From Streptosporangiaceae bacterium (GTDB taxonomy: Bacteria; Actinomycetota; Actinomycetes; Streptosporangiales; Streptosporangiaceae): a DNA stretch of 64,000 nt. Under the pieces are notes generated by a model. It saw only the letters and a list, made by a program, of their open reading frames with translations, did not search any database and was not told the DNA's origin. The stretch lies in contig JAOPYK010000004.1 in the NCBI GenBank assembly GCA_025964695.1, positions 98,987 through 162,986 of the forward strand. The letters run 5' to 3'. The position numbers and the translations under genes were made by a program. Each line of letters opens with the position of its first letter. Within the stretch, counting starts at the first letter, position 1. Shown piece after piece: positions 8,952-18,570 of the stretch.

Positions 8952-9794
8952 ATGAAGTTCGGAGTACCGCTGGGGCTGGTGCATCCCGGGATCTGGCTCG
9001 ACCTGGCGCGGGAGGCTGACCGGCTCGGTTTCGAATCGGTGTGGATGCCCGAGCACCTGGTCTTCGCCACCGACCTGTCGACCGCGAACTACCCCGGGAC
9101 CTCCTCGCCCGGCATCGTGCCCGCCACGCCCATCCATGACGCGCCCTCTTATCTGTGCGCGCTGGCGGCCGTGACCGAGCGGGTCAGGCTGGGCACCGCC
9201 GTCTACCTGTTCGGGCTGCGGCATCCCTTCATCACCGCGCGGGCCTTCGCCACCCTCGACCACATCTCGAACGGCCGGGCGATCGTCGGTGTCGGCTCCG
9301 GCTGGTACGAGGGGGAGTGGCTGGCGGCGGGCGTGGACTTCGGCACCCGAGGCAAGCGGCTCGACGAGGCCATCGAGGTGGCCCGCCGGCTTTGGACGGA
9401 GGAGACGATCGAGCACCACGGCGTGTTCTTCGACTTCCCCGAGGTGGCCTTCGAACCCAAGCCGGTGCAGTCGCCGCTGCCGGTCGTGGTCGGCGGCGAG
9501 TCCACGGCGGCGCTGCGCCGGGCGGCCCGCTGCGACGGCTGGATCAGCATGCCGCAGACCCTGGACGGCGTCCGGTCCCAGCTCGACCGGCTGCGGGCCT
9601 TCCGGGAGGAGGCCGGCCGTTCGGACGAGCCGTTCGAGGTCACCGCGCACGCCTACGAGTTGAGCGGGCCGGACGAGATCGCCGAATGGGACAAGCTGGG
9701 TGTGGACCGGCTGATCGTACGGCCCTGGCGCCGCACTCGTGAGGCGGTGGGAAAGCTCGCCGAATTCGCCGCGGAGTACGGCCTCCGGACGTGA
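8952..9794 (+). CDS. LLM class (F420-dependent type) oxidoreductase
   Basis: MKFGVPLGLVHPGIWLDLAREADRLGFESVWMPEHLVFATDL...; luciferase-like fold motifs. Confidence 0.9.
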   Translation: MKFGVPLGLVHPGIWLDLAREADRLGFESVWMPEHLVFATDLSTANYPGTSSPGIVPATPIHDAPSYLCALAAVTERVRLGTAVYLFGLRHPFITARAFATLDHISNGRAIVGVGSGWYEGEWLAAGVDFGTRGKRLDEAIEVARRLWTEETIEHHGVFFDFPEVAFEPKPVQSPLPVVVGGESTAALRRAARCDGWISMPQTLDGVRSQLDRLRAFREEAGRSDEPFEVTAHAYELSGPDEIAEWDKLGVDRLIVRPWRRTREAVGKLAEFAAEYGLRT

Positions 9795-9896
9795 TCCGCG
9801 CCGCCGGGGCAGCTGTGTGATCGCGTGGTGTAGCCCGCCCCCGCTCGTACTTGCATAATCTGAGCGTCGCTCTCACGAGTTCTGTGACGGATCAGG

Positions 9897-10100
9897 TCAC
9901 GCACCGGGCGACGTAAGCGCAGCCTGCGCCTGCCTGATGAGGGCGGCCAGATCCTCTGCCGTGGGGGCTTCGAGCAGCGAACGCTGCCGGTGGAGTGGCG
10001 GCGGAAGCGCCCACCAGCTGTGGCTGTACGGGCCGTACCAGCAGCGCCACCCGGGAAAGCCACGCGTCAACGTCCGCGCCGTGTCGTCGTGCTCGGCCAT
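9897..10100 (-). CDS. Small conserved actinobacterial hypothetical protein
   Basis: MAEHDDTARTLTRGFPGWRCWYGPYSHSWWALPPPLHRQRSLLEAPTAEDLAALIRQAQAALTSPGA. Confidence 0.65.
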   Translation of the reverse strand: MAEHDDTARTLTRGFPGWRCWYGPYSHSWWALPPPLHRQRSLLEAPTAEDLAALIRQAQAALTSPGA

Positions 10101-10171
10101 TCGTGCTCCTTGGACTCGCCGGGTGGCGGGAATCGCCAATCGCAGAGAGGGAGAGTCAGTTCCGGACCTCG

Positions 10172-10225
10172 TCGCGCGTGACCCGGCACACCCGCCCCAG
10201 ACGGGGTGTGCCGGGTCACGCGCGA
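10172..10225. terminator. Strong hairpin, 22-bp perfect stem
   Basis: TCGCGCGTGACCCGGCACACCC - gccccagacg - GGGTGTGCCGGGTCACGCGCGA, downstream of the minus-strand ABC operon. Confidence 0.85.
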
Positions 10226-10258
10226 TCGACGGCGTCGTTGCCTCGGATCGTGTCCGGG

Positions 10259-11320
10259 TTACTTCGCGGCGTGCACGAACTGGTCGGTGTAGGTCTTGCT
10301 GAGATCGATGTTCTTGCCCATCACGTCCTTGTTGAACGCGGAGAGCACCTTCAAGTTCGTGGGCGGCCCGTTCGGGGGCATGATGCCGGTCGGGTTGTAG
10401 ATGCCCTTCTCACTGTCCAGAGCGCTGATGTAGGCAGCCTTCCCGGCACCGGCGTAGTAGTCGGCAGGCACCTTGTCGGTGATCTCCGCGCCGGTATGGG
10501 TGTGGATCCACTGCAGGGTCTTGACGTAGGCGTTGACCAGCTTCTGAACGATCGCCGGGTTCTTTTGGATGTACGCCGTGGACATGTAGAGCGACGTCGC
10601 GGGGTACTCGCCGCCGAGCGCCTGTGCCGCACCTGCGGCAGTGCGCATGTCGAGGAGGATGTAGGCCTGCTTGTTCGCCAGCAACTGCGAGACGGTCGGC
10701 TCGGTGGTCATGGCGCAGTCGACGTTCTTGTGCGTCATGGCACCGATCAGAGTGGCTCCCGATTGGACGCCGAGGCGGTGGATGTTCTTGGGGTCCACGC
10801 CGTTCTTCTGTGCCAGGTACTGGGTCAGGAAGTCGGTGGAGGAACCGAGGTCGGTGATGCCGAGGTTGCGGCCCTTCCAGTCGGCCGGAGACTTGATCTG
10901 GCTCTTGAGGTCGTTGCGGCACAGCTCGACCTCGCCAGGCGTGACCAGCATCGACACGACGGACTCCGCCGACTGTCCCAGTCCTTGCAAGGCGATGGTG
11001 TGGTCGTAGAACCCGCCGACCCCGTCGACCTTGCCGGCGAGCATGTTCGTGGTGGCGTCGACGCCCGCCGGCTCGTCGGACAGGGCCACGTTGAGGCCCT
11101 GGTCCTTGTAGTAACCGAGCTGCTGAGCGAGCATGAACGGCAGGTAGATCTGCTTGTTCAGGCCGCCGACCATGATGCTGACCTTGGAGCCTGACGAGGC
11201 ACCGACGTTCGTCGTCGTTCCCTTGGACTGGCTTGCCTTCGAACTGCACCCGCTGACGACCAACGCGGCCGCGGCTGCGATCGCGAGGGCGGTCATCCTC
11301 TTACTTTTGGGCACGAGCAT
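10259..11320 (-). CDS. ABC transporter substrate-binding lipoprotein, NMT1/SsuA-like
   Basis: MLVPKSKRMTALAIAAAAALVVSGCSSKASQSKG...VSIMVGGLNKQIYLPFMLAQQLGYYKDQGLNVAL. Confidence 0.92.
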   Translation of the reverse strand: MLVPKSKRMTALAIAAAAALVVSGCSSKASQSKGTTTNVGASSGSKVSIMVGGLNKQIYLPFMLAQQLGYYKDQGLNVALSDEPAGVDATTNMLAGKVDGVGGFYDHTIALQGLGQSAESVVSMLVTPGEVELCRNDLKSQIKSPADWKGRNLGITDLGSSTDFLTQYLAQKNGVDPKNIHRLGVQSGATLIGAMTHKNVDCAMTTEPTVSQLLANKQAYILLDMRTAAGAAQALGGEYPATSLYMSTAYIQKNPAIVQKLVNAYVKTLQWIHTHTGAEITDKVPADYYAGAGKAAYISALDSEKGIYNPTGIMPPNGPPTNLKVLSAFNKDVMGKNIDLSKTYTDQFVHAAK

Positions 11321-11398
11321 CTCCTTTGCTGGGGTGGGGTGGGGAAGAATCTGTTGGATGCGCTCTGGCGTTGATCTGACCCGTGCGGAAGCCTCGGG

Positions 11399-12274
11399 TC
11401 ACAGATCCGATCCGGAGAGCTGGGCCGGGCGCCAGCGGAGCAGGTGGTTCTCCAGCCGTGTTATGGCCCATTCGGCTGCCAGGGCGACGAGGCCCATGAT
11501 GACCATGGCGCCCCAGACACCGTTGGCGTCGAAGGTGCCCTGGGCGTTCTTGATCAGCACGCCGAGGCCTTGTGAGCCGCCGAGGAATTCTCCGACGATG
11601 GCGCCGATGAGTGCGAAGCCGAAGCTCACGTGCAGGCTGGCGATGATCCAGGTGAACGCCGAGGGCAACACCACCTGCCGGGTCACCTGCCAGCGTGAGC
11701 CGCCGAGGATGGTGGCGTTGGCGATGAGGTTCCGGTCGACTTCGCGGACGCCTTGAAAAGCGTTGAAGAAGACGCCGAAGAATACCAACACGATCACTAG
11801 CAGGACCTTCGATTCGATGCCGAGACCGAAGGCCAGAACGAACACCGATCCCAAGACGATGCGGGGAATCGAGTTCAGGACTTTGATGTAGGGGCTGAAG
11901 ACATCGGCGAGGAACCGGATACGCCCGAGAGCGATCCCACAGGTGATACCGAGCGCGGTCCCGATGAGGAAGCCGATGAACGCTTCCTCGAGCGTGACCT
12001 TGATCTGGTCGCCAAGTGAGCCGATGGCGGTGCCATCGACGATCCAGGTATGCAGTCGGCTGAAGATTCCCGAGGGAACACCGTACAGAATGATCTTGCG
12101 TGAATCGTTTCCGACCCAGAGCTGCCAGCCCCCGATGATGACGACGAGTACGGCGAGTTGAGTGCAGTGCACCACCACCTTGCGCCGTCGCGCCCTGGAT
12201 CGGTGTGCACGCTCGGTCGCGGAAATCTCCAGATCCTCGTCGGCTGCGGTGACGCTCGTGTCAACGGCCATCAC
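11399..12274 (-). CDS. ABC transporter permease, SsuC/TauC-like
   Basis: Multiple TM segments; EAFIGFLIGTALGITCGIALGRIRFLADVFSPYIKVLNSIPRIVLGSVFVLAFGLG. Confidence 0.92.
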   Translation of the reverse strand: MMAVDTSVTAADEDLEISATERAHRSRARRRKVVVHCTQLAVLVVIIGGWQLWVGNDSRKIILYGVPSGIFSRLHTWIVDGTAIGSLGDQIKVTLEEAFIGFLIGTALGITCGIALGRIRFLADVFSPYIKVLNSIPRIVLGSVFVLAFGLGIESKVLLVIVLVFFGVFFNAFQGVREVDRNLIANATILGGSRWQVTRQVVLPSAFTWIIASLHVSFGFALIGAIVGEFLGGSQGLGVLIKNAQGTFDANGVWGAMVIMGLVALAAEWAITRLENHLLRWRPAQLSGSDL

Positions 12275-13128
12275 GAGGCCTCTTCACTGACCGCTGCGAT
12301 GGTCTGCGCGTACGCCGTATCGACCTCGGAGCGAAGGGCTTCCCAGATCTGGTGGTAAAGGTCGACGAAGCGCGGCTCGAAACGGACCTCTTGTACCACC
12401 CGCGGCCGGGGAAGGTCGATGTCGAAGGTCGACTTGACGGTTCCGCCCGGACCGGCGGTGAGCACAACGACCTTGTCGGCCAGGGCGATTGCTTCCTCAA
12501 GGTCGTGGGTGACGAACACGACGGCGGGACGGGTGAGATCCCACAGTTGCAGCAGCTCGTTGGACATGATCGCCCGGGTCTGGACGTCCAGGGCGCTGAA
12601 CGGTTCGTCCATGAGCAGGATTTGTGGCTCATTGATCAGGCTCTGCGCCAGCGCAACGCGCTTGCGCATTCCGCCGGAGAGTTGGTGGGGGAACCGGTCT
12701 TCGAATCCGGCGAGTCCGACTCGGCTGAGCCAATCCCTTGCCTTGGCGTAGGCCTGCGGCTTACTCGTTCCGCGGAATCTCGGGCCGAGCGCAACGTTGT
12801 CGAGCACTGTCTTCCACGGCAGTACCGCGTCTGTCTGGAACATGAATGCGACGCCGGGGGTGATACCGGATACATCTTTGCCGTGGACCTTGACCGTGCC
12901 GAGCGAGGGCCGCTCAAGACCGGACACCAGGGTCAGTGTGGTGGACTTTCCGCAGCCGGTCGGTCCGACTACGGCACAGAACTCCCCTGGTTCAACCTGA
13001 AGGTCAAGGTCTTTCAGCGCCGTGTAGATCGAACCGCTCGGCGTGGTGAACCGCTTCGTCACGGCTTGCAGATCAATCGCCGGCACCCCGGCCTGTTCCG
13101 GCGATCGGCGCTCCTGTGGTTGCACCAT
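12271..13128 (-). CDS. ABC transporter ATP-binding protein, SsuB/TauB-like
   Basis: Walker A VGPTGCGKSTT, signature LSGGMRKRVALAQ, Walker B ILLMDEPFSALD; ATG at 13128 with ggagggatta RBS; 4-nt overlap with permease. Confidence 0.94.
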   Translation of the reverse strand: MVQPQERRSPEQAGVPAIDLQAVTKRFTTPSGSIYTALKDLDLQVEPGEFCAVVGPTGCGKSTTLTLVSGLERPSLGTVKVHGKDVSGITPGVAFMFQTDAVLPWKTVLDNVALGPRFRGTSKPQAYAKARDWLSRVGLAGFEDRFPHQLSGGMRKRVALAQSLINEPQILLMDEPFSALDVQTRAIMSNELLQLWDLTRPAVVFVTHDLEEAIALADKVVVLTAGPGGTVKSTFDIDLPRPRVVQEVRFEPRFVDLYHQIWEALRSEVDTAYAQTIAAVSEEAS

Positions 13129-13750
13129 TAATCCCTCCCCTGGTATCCGCCGGCACGCCCAGCGGGTGCGCGGCGTGCCGGTTGGGAGGACCATAGAGCG
13201 CCGGAAACATTGGCGAAATAATTGCGCGGGTTCTGCTGTTATTTTCGCGTAACCCGCTTTATTGCTCATAAGTCGATAAAGCTTAGAGTTTTGGTGACTT
13301 TTGCGCGTTTTGCTCAACGAGGCTTGGCGGGCTGCCGGCCACGTGCTCCGATGGGTGTGCTCTGATGGGCCGGCGCGTCAGGATGAGCCGTTGACGAGGG
13401 AGGGGTGAGCCGATGTGGCGTTCGCGGACTCTCGGGTCACAGATCCTCCTCGGCGGTAGCCCGATCTTGTTAGGGGTTCGGCTTCGTCCGGCGGACGGCC
13501 ATCCGTCTCCGTAGGGGAGGCGGGCTGCCTCCGTACGGGGGAACAGGTGGCCGTGGAAGGTAGTGCCGAAGGGTCAAAGCGATCTTCCATCGGTTGGGCC
13601 AACGCTTGCGCGGCCGTCCCGGCCGGGCTAGGGCCGGTCTGGACGAGTCTCGTCGTCGTTGCCGCGGTGTCCCGGACAGGTCGCCGTTTTGTGCATATTG
13701 CTCACGAGCCGCCAATAGGCTGATTTGTCCTCGCTTGACATACTCATGGC

Positions 13751-15334
13751 ATGTGGCCCTTCGGCCGGAAGCTGTCCACTCGCATCCTGACCAGCCAACT
13801 CACCATACTGGTGGCGAGCATGCTGGTCGGCTTCGCGCTGTTCGCCCACGAGGAGCGCGCCCAGCTCGACACGCAGTACAAGCAGCGTGTCCTGGCCATC
13901 GCCCGGACCGTCGCGACCACACCCGAGATCAAGGCCGCCATGGAGTACGGCGGCGCGGGCGACCTCGTCCAGCGCACCGCCGAGCGGATCCGGACCGCCA
14001 CCCATGCCACCTACATCGTGGTGATCGACACGCGCGGGATCCGGCACTCCCACCCCAATCCGGCGTTGATCGGCCGGCCCATCGAGGAGCCCCTGATCAG
14101 CGACGACAACGACCATGTCGGCATCGACAACGGAAGCCTCGGCCGCTCCGCCAACGGCAAGGCCCCGATCACCGGGCCCACCGGCGCGTTCGTGGGTGAG
14201 GTCTCCGCAGGGATCTCCGAAAATGAGGTTTCCGGTGCGCTGTGGGGGGTCCTGCCCGCCTTCGCCCTATGGTTCGGCCTGGCGCTGGGCTTTGGTGCCA
14301 TCGCCTCCTATGCGCTGGCCTGGCGGCTCAAACGGCGCACCTTCGGACTGGAACTCGAGGAGATCGCCAAACTGCTCCAGGAGCGCGAGGCCATGCTGCA
14401 CGGCATAAAGGAGGGCGTGATCGCCTTCGACCCCGCCGGGCTGGTGACCATCGTGAACGACGAGGCGCGGCGGCTGCTCGGGCTGAGCACCGCGGGGCTC
14501 GGGTTCCCGCTGGAGGAGCTGTTGCCGCCCGGAAGGCTACGTGATCTGCTCGCGGGCAACACCGGCGGCCTCGACGCGGTGGTCCTCACCGATGAGCACT
14601 ACCTCACCGTCAACCGGAGGCCGGTGACCCTGAGCGGCCGCGAGTTCGGGGCCGTCGTCACTCTGCGGGATCGCACTGAGCTCTCCGGCCTGCTGCGCGA
14701 GCTGGACAGCGTACGGGGCCTGACCGACGCCTTGCGGGCCCAGCAGCACGAGTTCTCCAACCGCATGCACACCGTCGCCGGGCTGCTGGAGCTCGGTGAG
14801 CCCGAGGAGGCGCTGGCCTACCTGACCGCGGCCGAGGGCGCTGAGGCCGCGCTGTCGGAGTCGGTACGGGAGCGAATCGCCAACCCTCTGGTGGTCGGGC
14901 TGATCCTGGCCAAGTCCACGGTCGCTGCCGAACGAGACGTCACCCTCACCCTGACCGACGACTCCTGGCTGGGTGACTCGCCGCCCCATGTGCAGGGGCT
15001 GCTGACCGTCCTCGGCAACTTGATCGACAACGCCATCGACGCGGCTGCCGGAACTCCGGACGCCGCGGTGACGGTTCGGCTCACCGACGGTGACGGCATC
15101 ACCATGGTCGTCTCCGATACCGGCCTCGGCATCCCGCCCGGCGCCGCCGACTCGATCTTCGTGGACGGTTACAGCACGAAGCCGCAGACCCACATCCTGC
15201 GCCGGGGTCTCGGCCTGGCGATCGTGCACCGCCTGGTGCAGCGGCTCAACGGCCAGATCGAGGTAAGCGAGGGCGCCGGCGCGGTGTTCACAGTCGAGCT
15301 GCCGAGCGCCACCATGGCGAGGAGCGCCCCATGA
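13751..15334 (+). CDS. Sensor histidine kinase, CitA/DcuS-type
   Basis: Periplasmic sensor domain, PAS, LRAQQHEFSNRMHTVAGLLELG, HATPase DTGLGIPPGAADSIFVDGYSTK. Confidence 0.93.
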   Translation: MWPFGRKLSTRILTSQLTILVASMLVGFALFAHEERAQLDTQYKQRVLAIARTVATTPEIKAAMEYGGAGDLVQRTAERIRTATHATYIVVIDTRGIRHSHPNPALIGRPIEEPLISDDNDHVGIDNGSLGRSANGKAPITGPTGAFVGEVSAGISENEVSGALWGVLPAFALWFGLALGFGAIASYALAWRLKRRTFGLELEEIAKLLQEREAMLHGIKEGVIAFDPAGLVTIVNDEARRLLGLSTAGLGFPLEELLPPGRLRDLLAGNTGGLDAVVLTDEHYLTVNRRPVTLSGREFGAVVTLRDRTELSGLLRELDSVRGLTDALRAQQHEFSNRMHTVAGLLELGEPEEALAYLTAAEGAEAALSESVRERIANPLVVGLILAKSTVAAERDVTLTLTDDSWLGDSPPHVQGLLTVLGNLIDNAIDAAAGTPDAAVTVRLTDGDGITMVVSDTGLGIPPGAADSIFVDGYSTKPQTHILRRGLGLAIVHRLVQRLNGQIEVSEGAGAVFTVELPSATMARSAP

Positions 15335-16017
15335 TCGGAGTCTTGGTCGCCGACGACGACTTCCATGTCGCCAAAATCCACACCGCCTACGTCGAGCGCC
15401 TGCCGGGATTCGTCGTGCTGGGCCAGGCGCACAGCGCCGCAGAGGCACTGTCCGCCGTCGGCACGCTGCACCCGGACCTCGTGCTGCTCGATCTCTACCT
15501 GCCCGACGGCAACGGCCTCGACGTCATCCGTCAGCTGGTGGACGGCGCGCACCGGCCCGACATCGTGGTGATCACGGCTGCCCGGGACATGGCCAGCGTT
15601 CGCACCGCCATGCAGCTGGGCGCCGTGCACTATCTGGTCAAGCCGTTCGGCTTCGGCGCGCTGCGCGAGCGGCTGGTCGCCTACCAGGGGTTGCGCGAGC
15701 GGCTCATCACCCTGGACCAGGAGGGCCACGCCGACCAGGCCGAGGTGGACGCGCTGTACGGGCTGTTGCGTGGGCCTGCCGCGCTTCCGGCGAGCCTGCC
15801 CAAGGGCCACTCCGCCCCCACCCTGGAACGGGTCCGGGACGCGGTCCGCTCCGCCCCGGACGACGTGTCGGCCGCCGACGTCGCCGGCGCCGTCGGCATC
15901 AGCCGCCCGACGGCCCAGAGGTACCTCACCTATCTGGCCCAGCACGGCGTGGTACAGCTCCGGCTCCGGTACGGCACGACCGGGCGGCCAGAGCACCGCT
16001 ACAGCGCGGCCCCGTAG
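15331..16017 (+). CDS. Response regulator, CitB/DpiA-type
   Basis: MIGVLVADDDFHVAKIHTAYVERL...LDLYLPDGNGLDVI; 4-nt overlap with kinase. Confidence 0.93.
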   Translation: MIGVLVADDDFHVAKIHTAYVERLPGFVVLGQAHSAAEALSAVGTLHPDLVLLDLYLPDGNGLDVIRQLVDGAHRPDIVVITAARDMASVRTAMQLGAVHYLVKPFGFGALRERLVAYQGLRERLITLDQEGHADQAEVDALYGLLRGPAALPASLPKGHSAPTLERVRDAVRSAPDDVSAADVAGAVGISRPTAQRYLTYLAQHGVVQLRLRYGTTGRPEHRYSAAP

Positions 16018-16040
16018 TCCGCCAGGCCCGGGTTCAGGTT

Positions 16041-16106
16041 CGCCGGGAGCCGGGAGCCGGGAGCCGGGAGCCGGGAGCCGGAAGCCGGAAGCCGGAAGCC
16101 GGAAGC
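16041..16106. repeat. 7-nt tandem repeat (GGGAGCC)n changing to (GGAAGCC)n
   Basis: Read directly, starting about 24 nt after the stop at 16017. Confidence 0.92.
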
Positions 16107-16141
16107 CCGGGGGCCACGCCGCGTCGCGCGGCCCCCGGGCT
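16104..16141. terminator. Bidirectional hairpin terminator candidate
   Basis: AGCCCGGGGGCC - 14-nt loop - GGCCCCCGGGCT (12-bp perfect stem) between convergent genes. Confidence 0.7.
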
Positions 16142-16178
16142 CCCAGCTCAGCTGAACCCGATCAGGGCTGATCAGCTT

Positions 16179-16237
16179 GGTCAGCACCGATCTGCATGGT
16201 CAGCTCCGATCTGCACAGGTCAGCACTGATCAGTTCC
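16179..16237. repeat. About 20-nt imperfect tandem repeat (GGTCAGCWCCGATCTGCAYR)n
   Basis: Three units lying 3' of the stop of the minus-strand phosphoesterase. Confidence 0.75.
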
Positions 16238-16269
16238 GGTCGGTTCCAGCCAGTGCCGGCCGGCTGCGG

Positions 16270-17892
16270 TCAGCTCCACCAGGAGGTGGACAGAGCGCCG
16301 CGCAGGTCGGCGACCTTCGCGTCCCGGGTGCCCAGCGGCTTCAGCCCGAGGCCCCGTTCGATGGTCGCCAGGATCGACGTGGTGTCATACACGGTGTGGT
16401 CGACGCCCGAGTGCGGCAGTGACGCGCTCAGCACGAGCGTCGGCACCCGCGTGCCGGGGCCGAACTGGTCGGACACGCCCTGGGTCGGGCTGCCCTTGCC
16501 GGGCGGCGGCACATGGTCAAAGGATCCGCCGAACTCGTCGTAGGTGACGACGACGAGGGTGTCCTTGGCCTGCGGTCCGCTCTGGATCGCCTTCAGCAGA
16601 TCGACCAGGTGATCACTGCCCCCGGACTCGCCGGTGTAGCCGGGGTGCTCGTTCTCTGCACCGTACGGCTTGACAAAGCTCACGGTCGGCAGCGTGCCCT
16701 GCTGGGCCGCGGACAGGAACTCGGTCTCGTCCTTCAGATGCGCCCGCCCGGGAGTCCCGGGCGCGTACGCGGCGAAGTAGTTGAACGGCTGGTGGTGGTA
16801 CTGGAACAGCGCGCCCGGGTGTCCGGAGTTCGCGTCGTTCCAGCCGCCCGCGTACCAGGCCCAGGGAACGTTCTTGGCACTCAGCCGGTCGCCGATGTTC
16901 GGGTAGGCGGTGTCGTCGATCAGCGGCAGCTTGGCCCCGCCGCCGGCCGGCGCGCTGGACGGCTGCATCGTGTTGACGCCGTAGTCGCCGCAGGCCACGT
17001 TGGGGTTGGCCGTCGGCCCGCACGCCTGGGTGAGCTGCCCGTCCTTGACGGCCGTGGTGGGCGTGTAGAGCGGGTAGGTGTTCGGGAAGCCGTTGGCGTC
17101 CACCACCGAGTGCAGGCCCGCGTCGGCTCCGCCCGGACCGGCAGCGGTGTCGACGGGAGCGCGGCCCGCGATCAGGTACTGGTGGTTGAGGAAGGAGCCG
17201 CCGAACGCGCCCTGGAAGAAGTGATCGGCGATCACGTAGTGCGGGGCGCCCTGGGAGTGCAGGTAGGTGTAGATGGGCAGCGTCTTCGTGTCATAGGTGC
17301 CCATGCTCAGGCCGACCGCGTCGCTGCCGGTGACGTAGCGGTTCTGCTTGCCACCGTTGATCTGGTACTGCTCCTGGTAGAAGCGGTGCACCAGGTCCCG
17401 GGTGCAGCCGCCGGGCACGGCGCCGGCGCTGTCCTTGAGGACGCCGTTCGGCGCGAACACGCCCGGCGCGGGACAGGTCTTGTCGGCCGGGTGGATGTAG
17501 TCGTCGATCGAGAACTGCTGGTTGCCGAAGTGGCTGGCGGTCACCTTGTGCGCCGGGTCCTGGCAGGTCGAGGTGAGCGGGCTCGGGGCGGTCAGGTTGA
17601 CGTCATTCTGCAGCAGGCAGCCATATGGCTCACCGTTCTGGGCGACTTGCTGGACGGCGTGCTCGCCCGTTTGTTGCTGCACGCCGTCGACGCGCTGGCC
17701 GTTGACCGTGCCCCAGCCGCCGTACAAGTTGTCGAAGCTGTGGTTCTCCTGGTAGATCACCACCACGTGGTGGTATTTCCCGACCACCGTTGACGAATGG
17801 CTCGCGGCGCCGGCGCTGGGCGAGGTCATCACGGTCGCGGTCGCGATCGCGCCGGCCGCCGCACAGATTTTGAACAGGTGTCGTCGTCGCAC
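16270..17892 (-). CDS. Secreted phosphoesterase (phospholipase C/acid phosphatase family)
   Basis: GTG start at 17892 after ggagagagac; signal peptide RRRHLFKICAAAGAIATATVMTSPSAGA; YHHVVVIYQENHSFDNLYGGW...; VVVTYDEFGGSFDHVPPP. Confidence 0.92.
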   Translation of the reverse strand: MRRRHLFKICAAAGAIATATVMTSPSAGAASHSSTVVGKYHHVVVIYQENHSFDNLYGGWGTVNGQRVDGVQQQTGEHAVQQVAQNGEPYGCLLQNDVNLTAPSPLTSTCQDPAHKVTASHFGNQQFSIDDYIHPADKTCPAPGVFAPNGVLKDSAGAVPGGCTRDLVHRFYQEQYQINGGKQNRYVTGSDAVGLSMGTYDTKTLPIYTYLHSQGAPHYVIADHFFQGAFGGSFLNHQYLIAGRAPVDTAAGPGGADAGLHSVVDANGFPNTYPLYTPTTAVKDGQLTQACGPTANPNVACGDYGVNTMQPSSAPAGGGAKLPLIDDTAYPNIGDRLSAKNVPWAWYAGGWNDANSGHPGALFQYHHQPFNYFAAYAPGTPGRAHLKDETEFLSAAQQGTLPTVSFVKPYGAENEHPGYTGESGGSDHLVDLLKAIQSGPQAKDTLVVVTYDEFGGSFDHVPPPGKGSPTQGVSDQFGPGTRVPTLVLSASLPHSGVDHTVYDTTSILATIERGLGLKPLGTRDAKVADLRGALSTSWWS

Positions 17893-18022
17893 GTCTCTCT
17901 CCTCTGGCTCCTCTGGCTCGGAGCCCGTTCGACGATGCTCCGAGCGGAGGATCACCGCAAGAGATAAATCATGTCGTTTCCGGAGAGTACGTGCTTTGTT
18001 CCCGGATCGTAGCCGCAGCCGT

Positions 18023-18541
18023 TTAATACTCGTATATCTGCACGGTCGGCGCGTGCTGATACCAGGAGGCGATGATCGACGAGGTGCGATCACCGGCGGC
18101 GAAGTCCACCCGCAGCCACCCGGTGCCGGGGGTCACCTTTGTCCCGTATCCCTGGGCCGGGGTGGCCGAGACCAGGCGCGCCGCCCCCGAGGTCAGCGAG
18201 AACGCGGCCCGGCCACCCCGGGAGGTGAAGCTGCGCACGTTCGCGGGCCGGCTCGCCGCGGATGGGCTCGCGGGGGCCGAGGACGGCCGGAGGGCGGACC
18301 GGGGAGTGCGGCGGGGCGGCCGGACGGTGGGCGTGGCCCCGGGCGTGCCGCCGGTGGTGGGCGGCGCCGGACTGGCGTGGATGACCGGCCCGACCACGGG
18401 GATCGCGCCCGGCTGGTCGAACACCGCGCCGCGCAGCACGGCACGGACGCCGAGCCAGGACAGCGTGACGGACAGACCGGTGGCCCCCGCCCACAGGGCG
18501 AGGTACAGCACGGCTCGGCGCATCAGCACATAGTGCACCAT
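18023..18541 (-). CDS. Hypothetical secreted/membrane-anchored protein (start may be 18523)
   Basis: N-terminal TM, Pro/Thr/Arg-rich linker, C-terminal globular FAAGDRTSSIIASWYQHAPTVQIYEY. Confidence 0.65.
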   Translation of the reverse strand: MVHYVLMRRAVLYLALWAGATGLSVTLSWLGVRAVLRGAVFDQPGAIPVVGPVIHASPAPPTTGGTPGATPTVRPPRRTPRSALRPSSAPASPSAASRPANVRSFTSRGGRAAFSLTSGAARLVSATPAQGYGTKVTPGTGWLRVDFAAGDRTSSIIASWYQHAPTVQIYEY

Positions 18542-18570
18542 CGCCGGACGGATGCCGTACGGTTCCGGGC

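Noticed and set aside
13129-13300. TPP riboswitch upstream of the NMT1/THI5-like ABC operon
   Set aside because: No recognisable thi-box (CUGAGA) or pairing pattern seen; SsuA/TauA-type transport is the simpler reading.
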